NCBI RefSeq assembly: GCF_017652985.1 | Contig: NZ_JAGGDJ010000004.1 | Coordinates: 1-64,000 of the forward strand | Direction: 5' to 3' | Origin: Paenibacillus artemisiicola | Lineage (GTDB): Bacteria > Bacillota > Bacilli > Paenibacillales > Paenibacillaceae | DNA: 64,000 nt | Shown here: piece after piece, positions 50,882-60,211 of the stretch | Numbering within the stretch: the stretch's first letter is position 1 | How the letters are laid out: each line of letters begins with the position of its first letter | Notes under the pieces: model-generated | Told to the model about the DNA's origin: nothing | Databases searched by the model: none | The model's input: only the letters and a program-made list of their open reading frames with translations | Translations under genes and position numbers: made by a program

Positions 50882-51769
50882 TTATTTGGTGGCCGTAAAT
50901 TTGCGGTGCAGGTACCGGCCGAACCAGCGTGCCGAGAAGTTGAAGATCAGCACCATGATGATCAGCACGGCGGATGCGCCCGCGGCGATTTGCGAAGCGT
51001 CCGGCGCGAGGCCTTCGCTGTTGATTTTCCAGATGTGCACGGCGAGCGTCTCGGCCGGGCGGAACGGATTCAGCGGCGAGAACGGGCTGAGCGGGTTCCA
51101 GTTCGTGAAGTCGAGGCGCGGCGAGCTCATGCCCGCGGTGAAGAGCAGCGCGGCGGCTTCGCCGAAGACGCGGCCCGAAGCCAGGATCGTCCCGGTGACG
51201 ATGGCCGGCGTCGCGATCGGAAGCATGACCGACGTGATCGTCTTCCAGCGCGAGAGGCCGAGCGCGAGGCTCGCTTCCTTCTGCTCGCGCGGCACGCCTT
51301 TGATCGCCTGCTCGGTGATCCGCACCATAAGGGGCAGGTTGAAGACCGTCAGCGCGAGAGCGCCCGAGAACAGCGAGAAGCCGAGTCCGAATACGTTGAC
51401 GATGACAAGCAGGCCGAACAGGCCTACGACGATCGACGGGAAGGACGACAGCACTTCGACGATGAGGCGAATCGCGTCCGTCAGCTTGCCCGGACGGGCG
51501 TACTCGCTCATGTAGATGCCGGCGCCGAGGCCGAGCGGAATCGTGATGATCAGGGTCAGCACCAGCAGGAACAACGAATTGAACAGCTGCGGTCCGATGC
51601 CGCCGCCCGCCTTGATCGTCTGCGGACCGCTGGTCAGGAAGTGGAAGCTGATGTGCGGCAAGCCGCGAAAGAGAATGTAACCGAGCAAGCCGGCCAGCAA
51701 AAGCACGATAAGAGCGGATATGGCGATAATGACGGCGGTTGCGATGCGGTCTGCGGTTTTGGCGCTCAT
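50882..51769 (-). CDS. pstA: Phosphate ABC transporter permease PstA, copy 1
   Basis: This 295-residue protein has six membrane helices. The EAA loop region reads EQAIKGVPREQKEASLALGLSRWKTITSVMLPIATPAI, and SEYARPGKLTDAIRLIVEVLSSFPSIVVGLFG is typical of PstA. The start overlaps the pstC1 stop by four bases. It forms the phosphate channel with PstC1. Confidence 0.96.
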   Translation of the reverse strand: MSAKTADRIATAVIIAISALIVLLLAGLLGYILFRGLPHISFHFLTSGPQTIKAGGGIGPQLFNSLFLLVLTLIITIPLGLGAGIYMSEYARPGKLTDAIRLIVEVLSSFPSIVVGLFGLLVIVNVFGLGFSLFSGALALTVFNLPLMVRITEQAIKGVPREQKEASLALGLSRWKTITSVMLPIATPAIVTGTILASGRVFGEAAALLFTAGMSSPRLDFTNWNPLSPFSPLNPFRPAETLAVHIWKINSEGLAPDASQIAAGASAVLIIMVLIFNFSARWFGRYLHRKFTATK

Positions 51770-52701
51770 CGGCTATTTCTCCTTTCCAGCAAGCGGACGA
51801 TAAAGACGAAGACGAACGTCATGGCGAGCAGAATCAAGGCCAGCGACCACAGGGCGTTGTTGTGCGTGGAGCCCATGACCGTGTTGCCCATGTCGAGCGT
51901 GATGACGCTGGTCAGCGTGGAAGCCGACTCGAACAGGGAGTGCGGGATATGCGGCGCGTTGCCGATTACCATCTGGACGGCGAGCGCTTCGCCGAACGCG
52001 CGGGACATGCCGAGCACGACGCCCGTGAGCAGCGAAGGCAGCGTCGTCGGAATGACGATGCGGTAAATCGTCTGCCAGCGGGTCGCGCCGAGCGCGAACG
52101 AGCCTTCTTTCAGGCCGCGCTGCAGGTTAGACAGCGCGTCGGTCGCGATCGACGTGATCGTCGGCAAAATCATGAACGACAACACGATGGCACCGGCCGC
52201 GATCCCGATCCCTTGACCCGGAAATACGTTGCGCAGCAGCGGAACGACGACGCTCAGACCGACGAAGCCGAAGACGACGGACGGGATGCCGGCGAGCAAT
52301 TCGATCACCGGCTGAAGGACGCGCTTGCCGAGTCCGGGCATGATTTGCGTCATGAATACGGCGGCGCAGCAGCTAAGCGGCGCCGCGATAACGGCGGCCA
52401 GCAGCGACGTGCTGAACGAGCCGAAAATGAACGGCAGCGCGCCGTACAGCGGAATTTCGCCTTCCGGATCCCATTTCAGTCCGCTGAGCAGCCCGCCGAG
52501 GCTGACACCATCCGTAATAAACGTAGCCAAGCCGCGGGAAGATACGAAGTATACGATCGCGCCGATCGTCACGACCAGCACGACGATGCACAGGGTCGTA
52601 AAGACCTTCCCTACCCACTCTTCCATGACGTGCGGTTTGGCCATATTGCGTGCCGTTCTCGGTTTTACGCGGGACTGATCATTCACAGCGGGCTGCTCCA
52701 T
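51766..52701 (-). CDS. pstC: Phosphate ABC transporter permease PstC, copy 1
   Basis: This 311-residue protein has six membrane helices and PstC motifs (GVLPFIFGSFSTSL-like entry PLYGALPFIFGSFSTSLLAAVIAAPL, ELLAGIPSVVFGFVGLSVVVP, LKEGSFALGATRWQTIYRIVIPTTLPSL). The ATG is ten bases after GGAG. A hairpin separates it from pstS1. It is the first permease of operon 1. Confidence 0.96.
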   Translation of the reverse strand: MEQPAVNDQSRVKPRTARNMAKPHVMEEWVGKVFTTLCIVVLVVTIGAIVYFVSSRGLATFITDGVSLGGLLSGLKWDPEGEIPLYGALPFIFGSFSTSLLAAVIAAPLSCCAAVFMTQIMPGLGKRVLQPVIELLAGIPSVVFGFVGLSVVVPLLRNVFPGQGIGIAAGAIVLSFMILPTITSIATDALSNLQRGLKEGSFALGATRWQTIYRIVIPTTLPSLLTGVVLGMSRAFGEALAVQMVIGNAPHIPHSLFESASTLTSVITLDMGNTVMGSTHNNALWSLALILLAMTFVFVFIVRLLERRNSR

Positions 52702-52742
52702 CGTTTCATCTCTCCTTCAAGTACGAACATGATCGAAACACA

Positions 52743-52780
52743 AGTCAATTAGAGGCGGAATGGCTCCACCTCTAATGACT
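52743..52780 (-). other. Intercistronic hairpin between pstS1 and pstC1
   Basis: AGTCA-TTAGAGG pairs with CCTCTAA-TGACT over 12 bases with one extra A, around a 13-base loop. It resembles the hairpins at the same junction in pst operon 2 and in the sugar transporter operon. Confidence 0.65.
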
Positions 52781-52810
52781 GAATGCGTTATTCAATTCCT
52801 AAGGCCGTTC

Positions 52811-53785
52811 TTATTTCGTGACGTTGCCTGCGGCGTCGCGCTTCACTTGCATTTTCGTAACCGGGATGTAGCCCAGTTCGACGACGTCGGCGTTTTGTAC
52901 TTCGTCGCTCATGATGTAGTCGAGGAGCGCTTTCGTAGCGGCGTCAGGCTCGCCTTTCGTGTACATGTGCTCGTATGCCCATACCGGATACGTGCCGTTC
53001 ACGATGTTGTCTTCTTTTGCTTCGACGCCTTCGTATTTTACCGTTTTAACCGTATCGTCCAGGTAGGAAAGGGCCAGGTAACCGATCGCTCCGGGCGTAT
53101 CCGTTACGTATTTTTTAACCGTGCCGGAAGCATCTTCTTGGATGGAGCCCGGGATGTCTTGGGAAGCCGTGCCCAGCGCGTATTTCTCGAACGTTTTGCG
53201 CGTGCCGGAGCTGCTTGGACGGTTGATGATCGTGATTTTCTCGTCTTGGCCGCCCACGTCTTTCCAGTTCGTGACTTTGCCCGTGAAGATGTCGACCAGT
53301 TGCTGCTTCGTCAGGTTGTCGACCGTTACGCTTTTGTTAACGACTGCCGCCATGCCGACGACCGCTACTTGGTGGTCAACGAGTTCTTTCGCTTTGTCGG
53401 CGTCCGCATCGACGAATTTCTCTTCGGCGAAGATGTCGGAGTTGCCGATCGTTGCTTGTCCGCCTTGGACTTGCGTCAGGCCCGTGCCGCTGCCGCCGCC
53501 TTGGACTTGAACCGTGATGCCGCTGTATTTGGAGTCTTCCATGAATTTCTTCGATACTTGATCGACAAGCGGTTGAAGAGCCGTGGAACCTGCCGCCAGA
53601 ATGGAACCGCTCAAAGCCTCGCCGCCTGCATTCGAACCGCTGTTGCCCCCTGCGTTCGTTCCGCTGTTGCCCTCGTTCGTCGTGCCGCTATTTGCAGTGT
53701 TGCCGTTGTTCTCTTTGTTAGAGCCGCAAGCAGCAAGCCCGATCGTCAACATGAGCGCTACAACAATGAATAATGCTTTTTTCAT
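52811..53785 (-). CDS. pstS: Phosphate-binding lipoprotein PstS, copy 1
   Basis: This 324-residue protein has lipobox GLAACGS and a long Asn/Gly/Thr-rich linker, then the phosphate-binding fold: SILAAGSTALQPLVDQVSKKFMED, QGGGSGTGLTQVQGG and IINRPSSSGTRKTFEKYAL. It is anchored outside the membrane and feeds PstC1A1B1. A PhoP-box-like site lies about 95 bases upstream. The divergent LysR gene begins 190 bases away. Confidence 0.95.
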   Translation of the reverse strand: MKKALFIVVALMLTIGLAACGSNKENNGNTANSGTTNEGNSGTNAGGNSGSNAGGEALSGSILAAGSTALQPLVDQVSKKFMEDSKYSGITVQVQGGGSGTGLTQVQGGQATIGNSDIFAEEKFVDADADKAKELVDHQVAVVGMAAVVNKSVTVDNLTKQQLVDIFTGKVTNWKDVGGQDEKITIINRPSSSGTRKTFEKYALGTASQDIPGSIQEDASGTVKKYVTDTPGAIGYLALSYLDDTVKTVKYEGVEAKEDNIVNGTYPVWAYEHMYTKGEPDAATKALLDYIMSDEVQNADVVELGYIPVTKMQVKRDAAGNVTK

Positions 53786-53877
53786 TCCGTTCTTTTTCTC
53801 CTTCCGCTTTCCTCTGCGGTTATTTGTTCTTACAGGAGCTATTGTACGGTTCCCTTATTAATTTGATATTTCCTTAG

Positions 53878-53894
53878 TGTTAACGGAATGCTAA
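53878..53894 (-). promoter_or_regulatory. PhoP-box-like repeat upstream of pstS1
   Basis: The minus strand reads TTAGCA-TTCCG-TTAACA, two TTHACA-like units five bases apart (the first with one mismatch). A -10-like TATCAA follows nine bases later. This is where PhoP would activate pst operon 1. Confidence 0.55.
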
Positions 53895-53974
53895 AACTAC
53901 ATAGATAGATTGAATACTAGAGTTGGGTATTATAAATTAATTGTATAACTGAAACGATGGGGAGTTTAAAAATC

Positions 53975-54874
53975 ATGAGCATATTAAGATTGCGGATTTT
54001 AGTGCTGCTCGGCGAGCTAAAAAAAGTGACGGCTGTCGCCGACGAGATCGGCGTCAAACAGCCGACGGTCAGTTTTCATATGCGCAAGCTCGAGGAAGAA
54101 TGGGGCGTTCCGCTCTTCGAGATCAAAACCGGCAAGGTGCTCCTGACGGAGCCGGGCAAAATGCTTTACCGCTATGCCGTCGAGATCAACAAACTCTATA
54201 AAGAAGCGCAGTCTCGCTTCCAGTCCTTCCGCGAGCACGGCAAACACGGCTTCGTGATCGGCAGCACCGACGCGGCTTCTTCGCTGCTGTTCGGCCGCGA
54301 CTGGCATGTCCGGGCGGCGGACGCCGCGCCGATGCGCATTCAACTGCGGACCGGGCCGCACGACGCGCTGCTCGAGCAGCTGTTGACCGGCGCGATCGAC
54401 CTGCTCGTCAGCGGCGGCTTCTCCGCGCGCGGCGCCTTGTCTCAGCTGACGTACGAGGATCTCGGGGAAGAGCGGCTGCTGCTGTTCATGGGCGACCGGC
54501 ATCCGCTTGCGGACAGCGCCTCCATCCCGCCCTACAAGCTGGCGGGGTACCGGTTTGTCGAGCTCGCGGATGCTTCCCTGCAGGAGGCGCTTCGCGTCTG
54601 GGAACAGCACGAGAAGCTGTCGCTCGCCTTCGACTGGTCGACCGACCGGGTCGACCTCGCGCTCGCCGCCGCGGAGAACGGCGGCTCGCTGACCGTTCTT
54701 CCCGCCTCGGCGGCGCTCCGGGCCGCCGGGACGCTGCAGCACGTGCCTTTGCCGGGTCGTCCGGTGACCCTGCAGCTGACGGCCGCCTGGCGCTCCGATT
54801 ATTGGAATCTTCCGCTGCTGCAGCGGATCGTGGGGTTACTATCGAGAACGACCCCTAAGGCCACGACCCCCTAA
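53975..54874 (+). CDS. LysR-family transcriptional regulator
   Basis: This protein of about 299 residues has an N-terminal winged helix (LRILVLLGELKKVTAVADEIGVKQPTVSFHMRKLEEEWGVPLFE) and a periplasmic-binding-like effector domain (HGFVIGSTDAASSLLF, GAIDLLVSGGFSARGALSQLTYEDLGEERLLLFMGDRHPLA). The start at 53975 is ten bases after GGGGAG; an ATG at 53957 has no site. It is divergent from pstS1 and sits between the two pst operons. LysR regulators often act on the divergent gene, so pst operon 1 is a candidate target. Confidence 0.9.
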   Translation: MSILRLRILVLLGELKKVTAVADEIGVKQPTVSFHMRKLEEEWGVPLFEIKTGKVLLTEPGKMLYRYAVEINKLYKEAQSRFQSFREHGKHGFVIGSTDAASSLLFGRDWHVRAADAAPMRIQLRTGPHDALLEQLLTGAIDLLVSGGFSARGALSQLTYEDLGEERLLLFMGDRHPLADSASIPPYKLAGYRFVELADASLQEALRVWEQHEKLSLAFDWSTDRVDLALAAAENGGSLTVLPASAALRAAGTLQHVPLPGRPVTLQLTAAWRSDYWNLPLLQRIVGLLSRTTPKATTP

Positions 54875-55311
54875 GGGCACGACCCCCTAAATCCCCCTCG
54901 CCAGGGGGACCCCGAGGGCCCCGGCCCTCTGGACACCTGGATGGCATAACGTCGGCGGGACAGAGCAGCGCGCTTGGGGTACGTGGGTGCCGGGCCTCGT
55001 TTTCGTCCCTCGCGGGACACACTTGACGGTTGCGCTCGCGAGTTACCTGGTGTCCCTGGCGGGACCATGGGAACGCGATGCGCCGCAGAGACGCTCGGGA
55101 GCTGCGGCGTGCAAGTCCCCGCTTTCGTCCCTGACGGGACACGCTCCACGGCGTTTTGGCAAGCCGGCACCTGCGGCTGGCTTGCTTATTTGGCGGCAGG
55201 TCCTCGCCGCTTGTAGAGCAAGCCGCCGCCTGCGGCTGGCTTGCTTATTTGGCGGCGGGTCCTCGCCGCCGAAGTTGGTTAAGCCTGCCTGCGGCAGCCT
55301 TGGTATAACGC
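54875..55311. repeat. GC-rich repeat region between LysR gene and phoU2
   Basis: This stretch has no credible gene. It holds two copies of a 40-bp repeat (55171-55210 and 55230-55269) that differ by one base and start CTGCGGCTGGCTTGCTTATT. It also holds three small hairpins of the form GTCCCTNNCGGGAC (near 55005, 55052 and 55128) and runs of CCCCCTAA at the LysR end. Reading frames through it on both strands have biased, low-complexity products and are not supported as genes. Confidence 0.7.
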
Positions 55312-55358
55312 AAGAGCCGTTTACGGAAGCTAACTTTAGCTTCGTAAACGGCTCTTTG
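55312..55358 (-). terminator. Terminator after phoU2
   Basis: AAGAGCCGTTTACG and CGTAAACGGCTCTT form a perfect 14-bp outer stem with an inner AGCTAA/TTAGCT stem. It is 22 bases past the phoU2 stop. The outer stem is followed by TTG on the plus strand, so it may act both ways. Confidence 0.75.
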
Positions 55359-55379
55359 TCGTTTGTAAGGATAAAGAGA

Positions 55380-56042
55380 TTAGGAGTTCAGGTCGGGTCT
55401 TACGCCCGTCACGAGATAGACGACGGATTCTCCGATGTTCGTCGCGTGGTCGGCGAAGCGCTCGATGTAGCGGCCGACGAAGCTGAGCAGGTTCGCTTGG
55501 GAGATGGTCTTCGGATTCTCCATCATGAGCGAGAACAGCTCGCGCGTGATCTGCGAGTACAGCGCGTCGACGAGATCGTCGTCCTTCGCCATCTTGTACG
55601 CCATGTTCACGTTCTCCTGCACGAACGACTGGATCGACTCGTACGTCATCATCTGCACGATTTGCGACATGCGCGGCAGGTCGATGAGCGGCTTGATCAG
55701 CGTCTGGCCTTCCAGGCGGATGACCGTCTTGGCGACGTCGACGGCCAGGTCGCCCATCCGTTCGAGGTCGCTCGCGATTTTGAACGCGACCAGAATGCGG
55801 CGCAGGTCCTTCGCGACCGGCTGCTGCGTCGCGATGAGCGTCGAGCCGATCTCGGAAATTTTCTCTTCGAGCTTGTTCAGCTCTTTGTCTTCCTTCACGA
55901 TGCGTCTCGCTTCATCCGCATCGACGCGCTCGAGCGCCTCCATCGCTTGGGCGATCGCCGTTTCGACGCGGCGGCCCATTTCCACGATGAGGCCGTTCAA
56001 TTCTTCGAGTCCTTGATCGAACTCTTTGCGTTTCGTCATCAT
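55380..56042 (-). CDS. phoU: PhoU phosphate signalling protein, copy 2
   Basis: This 220-residue protein is a clear paralogue of the copy at 49422, with the same helical repeats (KEFDQGLEELNGLIVEMGRRVETAIAQAMEAL, RRILVAFKIASDLERMGDLAVDVAKTV, YIERFADHATNIGESVVYLVTG). The start is ATG at 56042 or 56039. It follows pstB2 by 34 bases and ends operon 2. Having two PhoU proteins suggests that each transporter has its own regulator, or that one signals to the Pho kinase. Confidence 0.94.
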   Translation of the reverse strand: MMTKRKEFDQGLEELNGLIVEMGRRVETAIAQAMEALERVDADEARRIVKEDKELNKLEEKISEIGSTLIATQQPVAKDLRRILVAFKIASDLERMGDLAVDVAKTVIRLEGQTLIKPLIDLPRMSQIVQMMTYESIQSFVQENVNMAYKMAKDDDLVDALYSQITRELFSLMMENPKTISQANLLSFVGRYIERFADHATNIGESVVYLVTGVRPDLNS

Positions 56043-56076
56043 TTTCGCGTCCTACGTCCTCTCCGTTTTGCTGGTA

Positions 56077-56847
56077 TCAGCCGAACCGGCCGCTGATGTA
56101 ATCTTCCGTACGCTGGTCGCGCGGGTTGGAGAACAGCTTCTCCGTATCGGAGAATTCCACGACTTCGCCGTTAAGGAAGAATACGGTTTGATTGGATACG
56201 CGCGCCGCTTGGTGCATGTTGTGCGTGACCATCACGATCGTGTATTTGTCCTTCAGCTCTTGCGCGAGCTCTTCGATCTTCAGCGTGGAGATCGGGTCGA
56301 GCGCGGACGTCGCTTCGTCCATCAGCAGCACGTCGGGGTTGACCGCGATGGCGCGCGCGATGCACAGCCGCTGCTGCTGGCCGCCGGAGAGGCTCAGCGC
56401 GGAGCGCTTCAGGTGATCCTTCACTTCGTCCCACAAGACGGCGGAGCGCAGGCTCGTCTCGACGATCTCGTCCAGCTTCGCCTTGCTGCGGATGCCGTGC
56501 AGGCGCGGGCCGTACGCGACGTTGTCGTAAATGGATTTCGGGAACGGATTCGGCTGCTGGAACACCATGCCGACCTTTTTGCGGAGCGTCTCCACGTCGA
56601 CCTCCTTGGAGTAAATGTCCGCGCCGCCGATCGTGATTTTGCCTTCGATCCGGGTGTTCGGAATCATGTCGTTCATGCGGTTGAGGGTCCGCAGCAGCGT
56701 CGACTTGCCGCAGCCGGACGGACCGATGAAGGCGGTGATCGCTTTCTCCGGAATGTCCATGGTGACGCTCTTCAGCGCCTGGAAGTTCCCGTAGTACAGG
56801 TTCAATTTATGAATGTCGATCAAGGTTTGCGAAGCGATGGATTGCAT
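56077..56847 (-). CDS. pstB: Phosphate ABC transporter ATPase, copy 2
   Basis: This 256-residue protein has Walker [10 protein letters not shown], signature [16 protein letters not shown], Walker [14 protein letters not shown] and the C-terminal [16 protein letters not shown]. It follows the chemoreceptor-like gene, not pstA2 directly, which breaks the usual pstA-pstB order. The ATG is six bases after GAGGAG. The gap of about 190 bases upstream shows no terminator, so it is still in the operon, perhaps with an extra promoter. Confidence 0.96.
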   Translation of the reverse strand: MQSIASQTLIDIHKLNLYYGNFQALKSVTMDIPEKAITAFIGPSGCGKSTLLRTLNRMNDMIPNTRIEGKITIGGADIYSKEVDVETLRKKVGMVFQQPNPFPKSIYDNVAYGPRLHGIRSKAKLDEIVETSLRSAVLWDEVKDHLKRSALSLSGGQQQRLCIARAIAVNPDVLLMDEATSALDPISTLKIEELAQELKDKYTIVMVTHNMHQAARVSNQTVFFLNGEVVEFSDTEKLFSNPRDQRTEDYISGRFG

Positions 56848-57038
56848 ACCGTTCTCCTCCGTATCGGTGGTGGACGTTCGTCCTTTAAGACCAAAGGCTG
56901 AAGCCGTTTCGCCGCCCGAAGGCGGACGCGTCCGGCGAAGAGGCCGGACTTCCCGTTAATCGTAGCCGCGAATTGTAAATCGCGGATAGTCGTTTTGTTA
57001 ACGCCATGTAAAAATTCTTGCAAACGCGCAAAGGATCG

Positions 57039-58190
57039 TTACGAACGGCCCTGCATGTCCCCGATCAGCGCATCGATGCGCTCCGTGACCTGCTGCGCGT
57101 GTTCGTAGGCTTCGTTCGACAGCCGGCCGATCTCGGCGGCGCTGCCGCTGTTGCCCGACGCGGCGTGGAACAACTGCTGGAACACGCCGGCCGCTTCGTT
57201 GACGTACGTCTGGCTGGATTCGGCTTCCGTACGGCCGAGCCCGACGAGACGGACGGTTTCCTTGACCGCCTCGAGGATGGACCCGATCAGCCGGTTGATG
57301 TCGTCCGCGGACGCCTTCGTCTGCGTCGCCAGCTGCCGCACCTCGTTGGCCACGACCGCGAAGCCGCGGCCGTGATCGCCCGCGCGCGCCGCTTCGATCG
57401 TCGCGTTCACCGCCAGCAGGTTGCACTGGTCGGCCAGCTCGCGGATCAGCTTCGAGACCGTGCCGATCGAGCCGGCGCGCTCCTGCAGCTCGCCGATTTG
57501 ATGCTCTTGTATGTTCGTCCGCCGCGACATGCTGTCGATGGCGGCGGAGACTTTGTCGAGTTCGTTCTTGCCTTTCAGCGTCAGGTCCAGCATCTCCCGC
57601 GACATCGTTTCGCCCTTGGCCGAGGCGTCGTGCACCTCTTGAACCGAACGGTCGATGTCCCGGATCATGCCCTGCGCGCCTTGCATGATCGCGATCTGCG
57701 CCTGCACCGTCCGCTGCTGCAGCAGGCGGGACATCTTCAGCAGGTCGGACATCGTCAGAATGCCCATGAAGCGCCGGTCCTCCGTCACGATGACGCAGTC
57801 GTACAGCGTCTTGTCTTCGCGGCCGAGCGCGAGATCGAGCAGCTCCTGCGGCGAAATGTCACGGTCGACGATCAGCGGCTGCTTGTCCATCAGCCTGGCG
57901 ATCGAACGGCCGTAGTAGATTTCCCGGCCGAAGCGGTGCGTCTGGATGATGGTCAGCCTGTTCTTCATGACGAGTCCCAGGGGCCGGTCGTCCGCATCGC
58001 AGACGACGACGCATTCATGGTCCGGTGCCGACGCGAACCGGCCGATCACTTCTTCGCACGTGTGGGCGGTCGCGACGATCGTCGTCTTGCGGACGAACGG
58101 CAGCATCAGATCATGATTGTCATCGTGCCGTGCCGGTTTCGCCGCACCTCCAGGCCCGATTCCTTTCGATTCCACCACAGCAACGCTCAT
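57039..58190 (-). CDS. Cytosolic CBS-MCP chemoreceptor-like protein within the pst operon
   Basis: The protein has about 383 residues and no membrane helix. The N-terminal part (about 35-165) is a CBS-like pair ([26 protein letters not shown] ... [23 protein letters not shown]). The rest is a methyl-accepting signalling coiled coil with hairpin tip [38 protein letters not shown]. It should contact CheA/CheW-type partners. The ATG at 58190 is eight bases after GAGGGAG. It lies between pstA2 and pstB2 and has its own PhoP-like box. The CBS part is strikingly like that of the GGDEF protein at 47658. Confidence 0.87.
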   Translation of the reverse strand: MSVAVVESKGIGPGGAAKPARHDDNHDLMLPFVRKTTIVATAHTCEEVIGRFASAPDHECVVVCDADDRPLGLVMKNRLTIIQTHRFGREIYYGRSIARLMDKQPLIVDRDISPQELLDLALGREDKTLYDCVIVTEDRRFMGILTMSDLLKMSRLLQQRTVQAQIAIMQGAQGMIRDIDRSVQEVHDASAKGETMSREMLDLTLKGKNELDKVSAAIDSMSRRTNIQEHQIGELQERAGSIGTVSKLIRELADQCNLLAVNATIEAARAGDHGRGFAVVANEVRQLATQTKASADDINRLIGSILEAVKETVRLVGLGRTEAESSQTYVNEAAGVFQQLFHAASGNSGSAAEIGRLSNEAYEHAQQVTERIDALIGDMQGRS

Positions 58191-58267
58191 GCTCAGCACT
58201 CCCTCTCGTCTAGCTATCTATTGTAGCTATACTATAGGACTTAAGCATTATCGCATATGCCGGATAT

Positions 58268-58284
58268 TGTTAGTTGAGTGTTAA
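58268..58284 (-). promoter_or_regulatory. PhoP-box-like repeat upstream of the CBS-MCP gene
   Basis: The minus strand reads TTAACA-CTCAA-CTAACA, two TTHACA-like units five bases apart. It lies about 80 bases before the start, in the gap after pstA2. A -10-like GATAAT is 15 bases downstream. Confidence 0.5.
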
Positions 58285-58318
58285 AATTCCGGGTATTTAG
58301 ACATAATCCGACTTGATA

Positions 58319-59218
58319 TCAACGCATCTTGCGCGCGTTCATCCAGAGCGGAACCCGGAACACGATGTTGATCAGCAGGACGATAAACACGAGCACCGCC
58401 GCGGATTTCTCGGCGATCAGCTGCGCGTCCGGCACGATCGCTTCGGACTGGACGTACCATAGGTGAACGGCAAGCGTCGCGCCAGGGGACAGCGGATTAA
58501 AGTCCCACATGACGCCCGACGACGTCACGCCGCCGGTCAGAATGATGACGGCGCTCTCGCCGAACGCGCGGCCCGCCACGAGGCAGATCCCCGTCACGAT
58601 GCCGTTCAGCGCGACCGGAATCAGGACGCGGCGAATCGTCTGCAGATGCGTGCTGCCGAGCGCGAACGAAGCGTTCTTCATCTCCGTCGGCACGGCGCGG
58701 ATCGCTTCCTCGGTCACCCGCGTCAAGACGGGCAAATTCAGGAACGCGAGGCTGACCGCCGCCCCGAGAATCGTCAAGCCCAGATCGAGCGTCTCGACGA
58801 AGAGGACGATCCCGAACAAGCCGAAAATGATCGACGGCACGGACGCCAGGCCTTCGACGCAAATGCGGATGAACGCGATAAATTTATTCGCCGGCGCGAA
58901 TTCCGCGAGATAGATGCCGGAAGCCATGCCGAGCGGAATGGAAATGATCAGCGAGATGATCAGCACGTAAAACGAGTTGAAGAGGAGCGGTCCGATGCCC
59001 CCGCCTTCCATGATCTCGCTCGGTTCGCCGTACAGGAAGCCGAGGCTGAGCTTCGGCATCCCCTTCTGGAGAATCGTGAACAGCAGCGCGATGATGAACA
59101 GCACGGTGAGGATGCCCACGGCCCAGACGATGCCCGTGAACAGCTTGTCGTTGAACCGGTTCAAGCCGCGGCGGGAGGAAAAGGGACTCGCGGCCGTCGT
59201 GGATTTCTCTGCGCTCAT
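58319..59218 (-). CDS. pstA: Phosphate ABC transporter permease PstA, copy 2
   Basis: This protein of about 299 residues has six membrane helices and PstA motifs (AEFAPANKFIAFIRICVEGLASVPSIIFGLFGI, EEAIRAVPTEMKNASFALGSTHLQTIRRVLIP). The ATG at 59218 follows AAAGGAG by seven bases and overlaps the pstC2 stop by four bases; longer readings run inside pstC2. It forms the channel with PstC2. Confidence 0.96.
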   Translation of the reverse strand: MSAEKSTTAASPFSSRRGLNRFNDKLFTGIVWAVGILTVLFIIALLFTILQKGMPKLSLGFLYGEPSEIMEGGGIGPLLFNSFYVLIISLIISIPLGMASGIYLAEFAPANKFIAFIRICVEGLASVPSIIFGLFGIVLFVETLDLGLTILGAAVSLAFLNLPVLTRVTEEAIRAVPTEMKNASFALGSTHLQTIRRVLIPVALNGIVTGICLVAGRAFGESAVIILTGGVTSSGVMWDFNPLSPGATLAVHLWYVQSEAIVPDAQLIAEKSAAVLVFIVLLINIVFRVPLWMNARKMR

Positions 59219-60180
59219 GATTTCACTCCTTTGCCTTGAAGCAGACGCACGGCCACGATCATGATGAGGGAGATCACGAGCAGAATGAAGCCCATCATAT
59301 ACAGCGCGTAGTTCCACGTGGAATCGAACGGCACGTTCGGAATTTGCATGACGATGTTGCTCGTCAGCACGGACGTCGGCTTGAACAGCGCGTCGGCCAG
59401 CTGCGGCGTGTTGCCGATGACCATGACGACCGCCATCGTTTCGCCGATGGCGCGGGCCATGCCGAGAATGACGGCATACATGATGCCGCTCTTGGCGGCG
59501 GGAATAACGACGCGGATAATCGTCTGGAACCGCGTGGAGCCGAGCGCGTAGGACGCGTCGCGGTACTTCTTAGGCACGGCAACGATGGAGTCGTCCGTGA
59601 TGCGGCTGATCGTCGGTAGCACCATGATCGTAAGCACGATGCCGGCAGCCAATATGCCATCGCCCAGGTTGGTGCCCGTCAGCGAGCGCAGCATCGGAAT
59701 CAGAACCGTCATGCCCAGAAAGCCATAGACGACGGAAGGAATGCCGACGAGCAGGTCGAGTACGGGACGCAGCGCGTTTTTCAGCCAAGAGGGCGTCATT
59801 TCCGATAGGAAGACGGCGATGATCACCGACAACGGCACCGAGATGACCATTGTCAGCAACGTAAGGGCAACCGTGCCGAAAATAAAGACGAACGCGCCGT
59901 ACTGTTCGTTCTCCGGCACCCAATCCGTGGAAAAGAAGAAGGTTTTCAGCGAGACGGTTTCAAACGTCAATACGCCGGTGCGGCCCATCAAAAGCAAAAT
60001 CGAAAACAAAATCAAACAGACGAATACCGCGCTCGCGATGCACGCGATCTTGAACGCGCGGTTGTAGAACGACAGCCGCGCTTTGCGGCCGAACGCCTTG
60101 CCGGACGAGCTTTCCAGGCTCCGGCCGAGTTCATGCCCTGAGTAAACGGTGCCGGAGTTCGGCACTTCCATCATACTCAT
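59215..60180 (-). CDS. pstC: Phosphate ABC transporter permease PstC, copy 2
   Basis: This protein of about 321 residues has six membrane helices and PstC motifs (VFIFGTVALTLLTMVISVPLSVIIAVFLSEM, VLDLLVGIPSVVYGFLGMTVLIPML, VPKKYRDASYALGSTRFQTIIRVVIPAAKSG). The start is ATG at 60180 or the TTG at 60186, both behind GAGGAGAAGG. It follows pstS2 after a hairpin and overlaps pstA2. Confidence 0.95.
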   Translation of the reverse strand: MSMMEVPNSGTVYSGHELGRSLESSSGKAFGRKARLSFYNRAFKIACIASAVFVCLILFSILLLMGRTGVLTFETVSLKTFFFSTDWVPENEQYGAFVFIFGTVALTLLTMVISVPLSVIIAVFLSEMTPSWLKNALRPVLDLLVGIPSVVYGFLGMTVLIPMLRSLTGTNLGDGILAAGIVLTIMVLPTISRITDDSIVAVPKKYRDASYALGSTRFQTIIRVVIPAAKSGIMYAVILGMARAIGETMAVVMVIGNTPQLADALFKPTSVLTSNIVMQIPNVPFDSTWNYALYMMGFILLVISLIMIVAVRLLQGKGVKS

Positions 60181-60211
60181 ATCCAACCCTTCTCCTCTCG
60201 TGTCATAAAGA

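Noticed and set aside
54987-56096. A 369-codon plus-strand frame across the repeat patch and phoU2 antisense
   Set aside because: Its product is low-complexity in the repeats and mirror-like over phoU2; no ribosome site.
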